Shown piece by piece: positions 7,171 through 12,634 of a stretch of 22,809 nucleotides of DNA. The stretch spans positions 1-22,809 of the IMG/VR virus record IMGVR_UViG_3300025727_000636, one strand, 5' to 3'. Source of the DNA: a virus. The position numbers and the translations under genes are program-made. Position 1 is the stretch's first letter. Every line of letters begins with the position of its first letter. Below the pieces are notes generated by a model. It ran no database searches and was not told the origin of the DNA. It was given only the letters and a program-made list of their open reading frames with translations.

Positions 7171-7599
7171 ATGTCTAAATCATTATTCGACCACATAAAA
7201 CAAATAACAAATGTACAAAACACTTTGTATTGGGATTCACTTGAAGAGGGTGATAAGAAAACTTTCAGCAACTATATGGTTCATAGATTTCTTAGTATGA
7301 AATCAGAATGGATACAAGTTGTAAATGAGATTCAAAAATATTGGGAAATAAAACCAAAGAATCTTTATCAGTTTTATATAGATGTATTACCAAGAGGTAG
7401 AACTTTCTTGAAGTACACGAAATCAAAGAAGAAATCTAAAGTTGAGAAGTGGGCAATGGAACACTTAGTGGATTACTTTCAATGTAGTACAAGAGAAGTA
7501 GAACAGTACTTAGAGATATTAACCAAAGAACAAGTTACATCCATCATAATGAAATATGGTGTAACTGATAAGGAATTGAAAAAAATATGGAGCAAGTAA
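7171..7599 (+). CDS. 62: T4 gp62-like sliding-clamp loader small subunit
   Basis: This 142-residue protein resembles the small clamp-loader subunit of T4-like marine phages. The recognised stretch is SLFDHIKQIT at the N-terminus, then LYWDSLEEGDKKTFSNYMVHRFL, then NLYQFYIDVLPRGRTFLKY and a basic KSKKKSK segment. In T4, gp62 joins four gp44 ATPase subunits to load the gp45 clamp on primed DNA. Cyanophage versions are shorter than the 187-residue T4 protein, so this length is normal. The usual partner gene 44 is not adjacent, which is unusual. The stop TAA overlaps the preferred start of the ClpP-like gene (TAATG). This gene is the best evidence that the window is from a T4-like phage. Confidence 0.82.
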   Translation: MSKSLFDHIKQITNVQNTLYWDSLEEGDKKTFSNYMVHRFLSMKSEWIQVVNEIQKYWEIKPKNLYQFYIDVLPRGRTFLKYTKSKKKSKVEKWAMEHLVDYFQCSTREVEQYLEILTKEQVTSIIMKYGVTDKELKKIWSK

Positions 7600-7601
7600 T
7601 G
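7589..7601 (+). promoter_or_regulatory. Ribosome binding site that sets the ClpP-like start
   Basis: GGAG at 7589-7592 lies 6 bases before ATG 7599. It overlaps the alternative upstream ATG at 7587, so it can only serve the downstream start. The ATG also overlaps the gp62 stop codon (TAATG), which supports coupling. Confidence 0.65.
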
Positions 7602-8174
7602 GAAAAACAAATAGATATTATGGACTATAAAAAAGAACAATCATTTTATATGAAAGAAATAGAGTGGGGTGTTAATTCAGATACCAATACTACTTGGATG
7701 AACCACGAGTTTGAAATTGATAGTGTATATTCAGTACAAATCAAGTTAGATTATTTATTAAGATGTAATCCAGAAAAATCTATCAATATGAATATTACTT
7801 CATATGGTGGTGATGTTTATGCAATGTTGGGGTTGGTTGATTTCATAAGAAGTTTACCAGTTAAAGTAAACACACATTGTATTGGAACTTGTATGAGTGC
7901 CGCTTCGGTATTGTTAGCTTGTGGTACAGGAGTAAGGTCAATGAGTACGAACTCAACCGTTATGGTACACGAGGGTTCAGCATTTGAGGCAGGTAAAACT
8001 ACAGATGTGATGAAAGGTGTTGACCATCTAAAAGATTTACAGAAAAATATAAATTCAATTTTAGGAGAAGTATCAAATAAAGATGCATCCTTTTGGAAAA
8101 AGATTCAAAGAAATGATACATATCTAACCGCACAAATGTGTTTAGAGTATGGAATAATTGATAAAATAGCTTGA
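7599..8174 (+). CDS. ClpP-like serine protease (S14 family)
   Basis: From ATG 7599 the protein has 191 residues (four more from ATG 7587). Numbered from 7587, the ClpP catalytic triad is complete: S107 in CMSAASVLL, H128 in VMVHEG and D177 in RNDTYLTAQ. The substrate-strand motif NITSYGGDVYAMLGLVDFI and the C-terminal CLEYGIIDKI are also typical. ClpP peptidases form tetradecameric barrels that degrade proteins handed over by Clp ATPases. A phage copy could redirect host proteolysis or process phage proteins such as a prohead; the sequence does not say which. It is coupled to the gp62 gene, and a promoter candidate overlaps its stop codon. No T4 gp21-type (S77) prohead protease is visible in this window. 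Confidence 0.87.
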   Translation: MEKQIDIMDYKKEQSFYMKEIEWGVNSDTNTTWMNHEFEIDSVYSVQIKLDYLLRCNPEKSINMNITSYGGDVYAMLGLVDFIRSLPVKVNTHCIGTCMSAASVLLACGTGVRSMSTNSTVMVHEGSAFEAGKTTDVMKGVDHLKDLQKNINSILGEVSNKDASFWKKIQRNDTYLTAQMCLEYGIIDKIA

Positions 8175-8200
8175 CTTATATAGGTTTTGTGTTGTATATT
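8171..8200 (+). promoter_or_regulatory. Sigma70-like promoter candidate
   Basis: TTGACT (8171-8176) and TATATT (8195-8200) are separated by 18 bases; each box matches the sigma70 consensus at five of six positions. It overlaps the end of the ClpP-like gene and lies in one of the few real gaps, 27 bases ahead of the Nmad1 start codon. This suggests early, host-polymerase-driven transcription of the genes from 8228 onward. Confidence 0.5.
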
Positions 8201-8227
8201 CAAGTATGTAAAATAGGAGTAAAATAG

Positions 8228-8623
8228 ATGAAAGTGATAACAGATTCTAAGACAGTTAGAAAGTATACTAAGGATGATGATAGTCTGTCAATAGTAGAAC
8301 AAATGGAACTCGAATGGCCTGAAATGACCCAAGAGTTCAAGAAGATTCAAAGAGAACAATATGAATTGTTCTTACATAAGCAACACGATTACGGCCCTGG
8401 CAATATTAGTGTTGGTACACAATTACAAACACCTGAAGAAGTAAGATTATCCCTAATCGGTCTTTTTTTCAGGATGAATGACAAAATACAACGAGTTAAA
8501 ACATTACTGTTGAATAACAGAAAGTCAGCTGTAAAAGACGAACCTGTTGAAGATGCCTATCTCGATGTTAGTAACTATGGTATTATGGCAACTATAGTGG
8601 GAAGAGACAAGTGGGGGAAGTAA
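8228..8623 (+). CDS. Nmad1 / DUF1599-like nucleotide-modification-associated protein
   Basis: This 131-residue all-helical protein fits the 'nucleotide modification associated domain 1' (DUF1599) pattern: KQHDYGPGN (residues 51-59), a FRMNDKIQRVKTLL helix (81-94), and EPVEDAYLDVSNYGIMA (105-121). The acidic residues E108, D109 and D113 would form a metal site like that of MazG/dUTPase-type all-alpha NTP pyrophosphatases. These proteins are common in phages and are linked to handling of the nucleotide pool or modified bases; the exact reaction is not settled. AGGAG at 8215-8219 is a good ribosome binding site 8 bases before the ATG. It is probably the first gene of a transcript from the promoter at 8171. 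Confidence 0.75.
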   Translation: MKVITDSKTVRKYTKDDDSLSIVEQMELEWPEMTQEFKKIQREQYELFLHKQHDYGPGNISVGTQLQTPEEVRLSLIGLFFRMNDKIQRVKTLLLNNRKSAVKDEPVEDAYLDVSNYGIMATIVGRDKWGK

Positions 8624-8664
8624 ATATAGGTATTGTAGGACTCGGTTATAAGGTAGAGCCGTAG
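8611..8664 (+). pseudogene. Possible remnant of a nucleotide-sugar dehydrogenase N-terminus
   Basis: A short frame from GTG 8611 reads MGEVNIGIVGLGYKVEP and then two stop codons. The IGIVGLGY part is the Gly-rich NAD-binding start of UDP-glucose/UDP-mannose dehydrogenases (usually followed by VGxP). It fills the 44-base gap between the Nmad1 and nuclease genes. It could be the scar of a deleted sugar-nucleotide gene, which would fit the sugar genes later in the window, or a chance match. Seventeen residues cannot be an enzyme. Confidence 0.28.
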
Positions 8665-8667
8665 TAG

Positions 8668-9534
8668 ATGGGTAGAGTTAGTTATAGTCAATTTTCACAA
8701 TGGGATAAATGCCCTCATATGTGGAAATCCAATTATATAGATAAACTTGGTACATTTACTGATAATATCTATACTATCTTCGGTACTTCGGTACATGAAG
8801 TGATTCAAGCCTATTTAGTTTGTTATTATGGCCGAACAATTAAAGAAGCAGATGCATTACCATTAGAAGATATTTTAAAATATCGCATGGAAGAAAATTA
8901 CAAAACCGCTAAATCAGATTCAAAAGATGAGTTATCAATAACACTACAAGAAATGAAAGAGTTTTATCAAGATGGTGTTTATATGATAAATGAATTTAAG
9001 AAACGAAAGAGTGGTTATTTTCCAAAGAAGAATACCGAGTTAGTTGGGGTTGAAATGAGTGTAGAGTATGATTTACCCAACAATATGAATTTTAATGGGT
9101 ATATGGATGTGGTTATACACAATAAGGTAACAGGCCGTATAAAGATTATTGATATTAAAACTGCCACAATGGGTTGGAATAAGTATCAGAAGATGGATAA
9201 GAATAAAACCAATCAGTTATTATTATATAAACAATTCTTTTCTAAACAGAATGATATTCCGATGGATAAAATAGATATTGAATATTTAATACTGAAGAGA
9301 AAATTATATGAAAATATGGATTTCCCACAAAAGAGAATACAGGTTTTTACACCAGCAAATGGTAAACCAAGTATCAATAGGGTTATAGGAAGATTAGATG
9401 AGTTTATTAGTGATTGTTTTGATGATGATGGAAATCACTATATAAAAGAATATCGTAAAGAACCATCAACAAAGAATTGTAAGTGGTGTGAGTTTAAAAC
9501 TAAACCAGATATATGTGATAGGAAACGGATATGA
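8668..9534 (+). CDS. PD-(D/E)XK nuclease, RecB/Cas4-like, probable Fe-S cluster
   Basis: This 288-residue protein belongs to the RecB/AddB/Cas4 nuclease group. It begins VSYSQFSQWDKCPHMWK, has GTSVHEVIQAYL with H43, the active-site strands GYMDVVI (D147) and KIIDIKT (D162, K164), and the helix NQLLLYKQFF with Q183. A Cys at position 15 and three near the C-terminus (C271, C274, C283, in CKWCEF...C) have the spacing of the [4Fe-4S] cluster that pins the ends of AddB- and Cas4-type nucleases. In phages such enzymes process DNA ends during recombination or degrade host DNA. No CRISPR genes are nearby. The ATG at 8668 has only a weak AAGG upstream. The end overlaps the next gene by 4 bases (ATGA). 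Confidence 0.87.
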   Translation: MGRVSYSQFSQWDKCPHMWKSNYIDKLGTFTDNIYTIFGTSVHEVIQAYLVCYYGRTIKEADALPLEDILKYRMEENYKTAKSDSKDELSITLQEMKEFYQDGVYMINEFKKRKSGYFPKKNTELVGVEMSVEYDLPNNMNFNGYMDVVIHNKVTGRIKIIDIKTATMGWNKYQKMDKNKTNQLLLYKQFFSKQNDIPMDKIDIEYLILKRKLYENMDFPQKRIQVFTPANGKPSINRVIGRLDEFISDCFDDDGNHYIKEYRKEPSTKNCKWCEFKTKPDICDRKRI

Positions 9535-9959
9535 TTAATCCAACATTAAGAGTGTATTTAACAGATTTTATAGGTACAGATAAAGAAGATGAGGTTATAG
9601 AAAAAATAACCGAATATGGTAATGAAGTTAATAATATGAAATTATATTTTTGGTTCGACCAAACGAGAGATAAAGTTGATGTGGCTGGGTTTGTTAAGAA
9701 GTGGGATAGAATACCACATAATAATTTTAAAACTATAGTTCGTCCACAATATTTTGATTTGTTTAGAGATTTTATTTGGTATGATGTTATACCAAAACAA
9801 ATAGCGATTGCCAACACGGCACAGTATACAAGATTTGCTTACAGATATACAAATGGGGCGGATGGTGTACTCGAAGGATTAGATAGTTTTAAATCAACAT
9901 GGGATTTCACAGTATCAGAAAAACCGCCAAAACGGAAACAAAAGAGGAATGATTATTAA
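9531..9959 (+). CDS. Unrecognised protein between the nuclease and SLOG genes
   Basis: I do not recognise this 142-residue protein. The centre is rich in aromatic residues (LYFWFDQ, YFDLFRDFIWYDV, YTRFAYRYTNG), and the C-terminus is a basic, probably disordered tail (KPPKRKQKR). It has no Cys pairs, membrane segment or obvious catalytic motif. The ATG at 9531 overlaps the nuclease stop (ATGA) and its end overlaps the SLOG gene by 11 bases, so the three are translated together. Conserved coupling would suggest a partner or regulator of the nuclease, but that is inference. The frame is real: it is open for 429 bases in a gene-dense strand with matching codon use. Confidence 0.65.
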   Translation: MINPTLRVYLTDFIGTDKEDEVIEKITEYGNEVNNMKLYFWFDQTRDKVDVAGFVKKWDRIPHNNFKTIVRPQYFDLFRDFIWYDVIPKQIAIANTAQYTRFAYRYTNGADGVLEGLDSFKSTWDFTVSEKPPKRKQKRNDY

Positions 9960-10356
9960 GATAGCAATAGTCGGTAGTCGAGGTTATACAAATACAAAAA
10001 AGATAAAAGATTTTATTTTTAAACTTAAAGAAAAGTTTGGAGATGAATTAGAGATAGTTAGTGGTGGCCAAAAGGATGGAGCTGATGGATTGGCTAAGAA
10101 ATATGCATTAGAGTTTGATATGAAATATGTAGAATTTCCACCACAACATTATACACACAATATACATTGTGTTAAAGAGAGTTTCAATTATGGTAAACCA
10201 TATGCAGTATGGAATTACTTTAAAAGAAATAAAGAAATAGCAGAATATAGTGATAAAGTTGTAGCATTTATACCCAATGGTGTTGTCTCTAAAGGAACAA
10301 TGGATACAATTGGACACGCAAAAAAGTTATTAAAAAAGTACATTATTATTGATTAA
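9949..10356 (+). CDS. SLOG-fold (DUF2493/YAcAr-like) nucleotide-binding protein
   Basis: This 135-residue protein has a Rossmann-like fold. IAIVGSRGYTN (G9-S10-R11) is the first nucleotide-binding loop, VSGGQKDGADGLAKKYALE (S38-G39-G40, G44-A45-D46) the second, and RNKEIAEYSDKVVAFI with a late SKGTMDTIGHAKK (K115-G116-T117) completes the pattern of the DprA/SLOG superfamily. Members bind nucleotides or nucleotide-derived ligands, and some act in signalling or stress responses; the ligand here is not known. The ATG at 9949 sits directly after AGAGGA, too close to be an ideal ribosome binding site, so translation may rely on the upstream gene, which it overlaps by 11 bases. Confidence 0.8.
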   Translation: MIIKIAIVGSRGYTNTKKIKDFIFKLKEKFGDELEIVSGGQKDGADGLAKKYALEFDMKYVEFPPQHYTHNIHCVKESFNYGKPYAVWNYFKRNKEIAEYSDKVVAFIPNGVVSKGTMDTIGHAKKLLKKYIIID

Positions 10357-10404
10357 GGTTATATTTATTATTATATATACATATATACAAGATGGAGTTA
10401 AAAT
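10357..10404 (+). promoter_or_regulatory. Gap with TATTTATT, TATACAA and a good ribosome binding site
   Basis: The 48-base gap holds TATTTATT at 10362-10369, TATACAA at 10384-10390 and GGAG at 10394-10397, the last being 7 bases before the ATG at 10405. TATTTAT starts 43 bases before the ATG, exactly as in the gap before the gene at 937. A promoter is possible but not demonstrated. Confidence 0.25.
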
Positions 10405-10599
10405 ATGAGTGAAATAAAACTAACTTCGGTTAAAGTTATATCGGAGTTATACAAGAAATTTAAAAACGAAACAATTGAGAGTGAATTTTCATTACAAAAA
10501 TTAGTGAATAGGACTCTTGATTTATTTGTTTATGATGAGGAGTTGAGAAAGAAAATTCTCGAACACGATAATCTTCATCAAAGCGGAAGTAAATTTTAA
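10405..10599 (+). CDS. Small possible ribbon-helix-helix-like phage protein
   Basis: This is a 64-residue protein. A short strand (IKLTSVKVIS) followed by helices (ELYKKFKNETIE; SLQKLVNRTLDLFV) is the arrangement of ribbon-helix-helix DNA-binding proteins of the Arc/MetJ kind. I recall similar small proteins in T4-like marine phages. It has no catalytic residues and would act as a dimer if the call is right. The start is well supported by GGAG 7 bases upstream. It lies 22 bases before the first GT4 gene and might regulate the glycan genes, but nothing shows that directly. Confidence 0.6.
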   Translation: MSEIKLTSVKVISELYKKFKNETIESEFSLQKLVNRTLDLFVYDEELRKKILEHDNLHQSGSKF

Positions 10600-10621
10600 A
10601 TAAAAACAATAAAGGTTATAA

Positions 10622-12055
10622 ATGTCAGAACTAAAATTACCAAAATTAAAATCTATAAAAAAATCAAGAAAAAAGAAAAAGATTTTATTACTATCAGATG
10701 ATCTTCGTATGTCAAGTGGGGTTGGTACGATGTCAAGAGAATTTGTCCTCTCAACAATTGATAAATACGATTGGGTACAAGTTGGTGGAGCAATCAAACA
10801 TCCTGAAGAAGGTAAAGTATTTGATTTGAATGAATCAATTAGAGAAGAAACAGGAATTTATGATGCATCATTAAAAATATTCCCAACAAGTGGATATGGT
10901 AATCCTGATATGATTCGACATTTAATCAAAACAGAAAAACCTGATGCAATCCTACACTATACAGACCCAAGATTTTGGCAATGGTTATATCAAATGGAAC
11001 ACGAAATTAGACAAAATATTCCTATTTTTTATTATAACATTTGGGATGATTGGCCAGCTCCAAAATATAATCAAAATTATTATGAGAGTTCTGATTTGAT
11101 TATGAATATTTCAAAACAAACTGTTGCTATTGTAAATGATGTTTGTACAAGAAAACCACGAACAGATTGGGATTCCACTTATTCACCACATGGGGCTAAT
11201 GAAGAAATTTTTTATCCCATTACAGATAACAAAGAATTGTTAGAAATGAAAAAGTTTAAACAGGAATTAGTAGGTAATAGACCAATTGATTTTATTTTAT
11301 TATATGTGAATAGGAATATACGAAGAAAGATGGTTGGTGATTCTATTTTGGCATTTAAAGAATTTGTAAATACTTTACCAAAAGAGAAACAAAGTAGAGT
11401 TGCTTATGTAATGCATACTCAACCAGTTGATGATAATGGAACAGATATTCCAGCACTTGTTGAGGCTTTAGCTCCAGAATGTCAAGTGGTATTTTCGCAC
11501 CAAAAACTTGATAATAAACAAATGAATTTTTTATATAATATATCAGATGTAACAATGAATCTTGCATCCAATGAAGGATTTGGATTAGGTACTTGTGAAT
11601 CATTAATGTGTGGAACACCAATTGTAGTAAATGTTACAGGAGGGATGCAAGACCAATGTGGATTTAAAGTAAAGGATAAGTTTCTAACTGCTGAAGATTA
11701 TAAAGAAATTAAATCACTACACGATTGGAGAAAGTGGGAACACAATGAAGAATTAACTTGGGGAGAATGGGTGAAGCCAGTATGGCCAAAGACTCGTTCA
11801 CTAATGGGTTCAGTACCAACACCATATATCTTTGATGATAGATGTGATTGGGTAGATGCAGGAAATGCTATAAAAGAATGGTATGAAATGGGTAAAGACC
11901 CAAGAAAAAGATGTGGTACTAAAGGACATTATTTTGTAAAGAGTGATGATTCAATGCAGAGTGTTCGTTGGATGAGTAAGAATTTCATAGACCACATGGA
12001 AACAGCATGGAAAAACTGGACACCAAGAAAAAGAGTAAATACATACAAGGTATAG
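10622..12055 (+). CDS. GT4-type glycosyltransferase with N-terminal LKLPKL motif
   Basis: This 477-residue protein has a GT-B fold. The N-terminal Rossmann part starts ILLLSDDLRMSSGVGTMSREF, and the C-terminal donor site has NEGFGLGTCE, with E318 and E326 forming the EX7E motif of the GT4 family, followed by GTPIVVNVTGG. It would transfer a sugar from a nucleotide donor with retention; donor and acceptor are unknown. The first 21 residues are unusual: LKLPKLKSI (4-12) followed by a run of Lys/Arg. The same LKLPxL motif occurs twice at the C-terminus of the other GT4 enzyme in this cluster (12631). The ribosome binding site is AAAGG. The stop TAG is 10 bases before the small gene at 12066. Confidence 0.87.
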   Translation: MSELKLPKLKSIKKSRKKKKILLLSDDLRMSSGVGTMSREFVLSTIDKYDWVQVGGAIKHPEEGKVFDLNESIREETGIYDASLKIFPTSGYGNPDMIRHLIKTEKPDAILHYTDPRFWQWLYQMEHEIRQNIPIFYYNIWDDWPAPKYNQNYYESSDLIMNISKQTVAIVNDVCTRKPRTDWDSTYSPHGANEEIFYPITDNKELLEMKKFKQELVGNRPIDFILLYVNRNIRRKMVGDSILAFKEFVNTLPKEKQSRVAYVMHTQPVDDNGTDIPALVEALAPECQVVFSHQKLDNKQMNFLYNISDVTMNLASNEGFGLGTCESLMCGTPIVVNVTGGMQDQCGFKVKDKFLTAEDYKEIKSLHDWRKWEHNEELTWGEWVKPVWPKTRSLMGSVPTPYIFDDRCDWVDAGNAIKEWYEMGKDPRKRCGTKGHYFVKSDDSMQSVRWMSKNFIDHMETAWKNWTPRKRVNTYKV

Positions 12056-12065
12056 GAGAAATAAA

Positions 12066-12245
12066 ATGCCGAAAAAAACAACAAAAACAAAAACAAGAAA
12101 ATCACTAACAACTACTGTAAAAAGAACCAAAGATGGTAATATTATCGGTAATTTTAGAGGTAAAGAAGATCAATTTTGGACAAGAGTTTCAAGAGGATTT
12201 AAAAAACTTTTATCACCAGCATTCCCTAAAAAAAGAGGTAAATAA
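12066..12245 (+). CDS. 59-residue strongly basic protein (easily missed)
   Basis: ATG 12066 to TAA 12243-12245 encodes 59 residues. GGAG at 12055-12058, 7 bases upstream, is a strong ribosome binding site, and the stop overlaps the next ATG (TAATG), so this is a real gene. The N-terminus is a Lys/Thr-rich run (MPKKTTKTKTRKS), the middle reads GNIIGNFRGKEDQFW, and the end is RGFKKLLSPAFPKKRGK. It has no Cys and no membrane segment. It might bind nucleic acid or an acidic surface. The FKKLL portion matches the small basic protein at 12431 at the DNA level, with 16 identical bases. Function unknown. Confidence 0.75.
   Translation: MPKKTTKTKTRKSLTTTVKRTKDGNIIGNFRGKEDQFWTRVSRGFKKLLSPAFPKKRGK
12197..12212 (+). 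repeat. 16-base direct repeat, copy 1
   Basis: ATTTAAAAAACTTTTA encodes FKKLL within the 59-residue basic protein. An identical copy in the same reading phase occurs 266 bases downstream in the 67-residue basic protein. It may reflect common origin of the two small genes rather than a separate element. Confidence 0.6.
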
Positions 12246-12427
12246 TGACAAGACAACAATTTGTAGAAGCAAGTGGTAATTTTTCACTATATGGTGTAGC
12301 AAGATTTGCTACATATATGTTATCTGCTATGGCACTATATATGGAAAATTTCCAAGTAGCCGCAATAGCATTTGGATTCGGAGCCACACTTGGTTTCATT
12401 CGTAGATTAGCTAGAATTTGGGAGTAA
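12245..12427 (+). CDS. 60-residue small membrane protein
   Basis: This is a short hydrophobic protein. Residues about 16-33 (YGVARFATYMLSAMALYM) and 36-52 (FQVAAIAFGFGATLGFI) could form a membrane hairpin, followed by a positively charged end (RRLARIWE) that would stay in the cytoplasm. The size and the two-segment layout are compatible with a small holin-like or membrane-anchor protein, but no family signature is visible, and a holin would normally lie near a lysin, which is absent here. The ATG overlaps the stop of the 59-residue gene. Lying between two glycosyltransferases, it may help localise them to the membrane; that is inference. Confidence 0.68.
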   Translation: MTRQQFVEASGNFSLYGVARFATYMLSAMALYMENFQVAAIAFGFGATLGFIRRLARIWE

Positions 12428-12430
12428 CAA

Positions 12431-12634
12431 GTGCGAATAACGAAAAGTAATACTAAGAAAAAATTTAAAAAACTTTTACGAAGTAAATTAAGTAATCGTA
12501 GGAAGAAACCTACAAACTCATATCTTGCGATGCTCAATAGAGATAAACATAAAAGAATGATGGAAGGTATTTATGAAGTTCCATATCATGAGATAACCAA
12601 AGAGATGATTCAGAAACGGAGAAGGAATAAATGA
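12431..12634 (+). CDS. 67-residue strongly basic protein, GTG start
   Basis: A basic protein with start MRITKSNTKKKFKKLLRSK, a NSYLAMLNRDKHKRMMEG middle and a RRRNK end. The GTG at 12431 has GGAG 6 bases upstream (12421-12424); no in-frame ATG gives a better start. It overlaps the next GT4 gene by 4 bases (ATGA). It has no Cys or membrane segment. It shares FKKLL and 16 identical bases with the protein at 12066, so the two may be diverged copies on either side of the membrane protein. Function unknown. Confidence 0.68.
   Translation: MRITKSNTKKKFKKLLRSKLSNRRKKPTNSYLAMLNRDKHKRMMEGIYEVPYHEITKEMIQKRRRNK
12463..12478 (+). repeat. 16-base direct repeat, copy 2
   Basis: This is the second copy of ATTTAAAAAACTTTTA, encoding FKKLL near the N-terminus of the 67-residue basic protein. 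It has the same phase and the same residues as copy 1. Confidence 0.6.

Noticed and set aside
8638-8660. Hairpin GGACTC...GAGCC as a terminator
   Set aside because: Five pairs with a bulge, a 12-base loop and no T-run; too weak.
8668-9534. A CRISPR-associated Cas4
   Set aside because: No repeats, cas1 or cas2 are present; the same fold and cysteine pattern are common in phage recombination nucleases.
12197-12478. The 16-base direct repeats as attachment or insertion-element ends
   Set aside because: They lie in the same codon phase and code for the same residues in two small basic proteins; no transposase or integrase is nearby.
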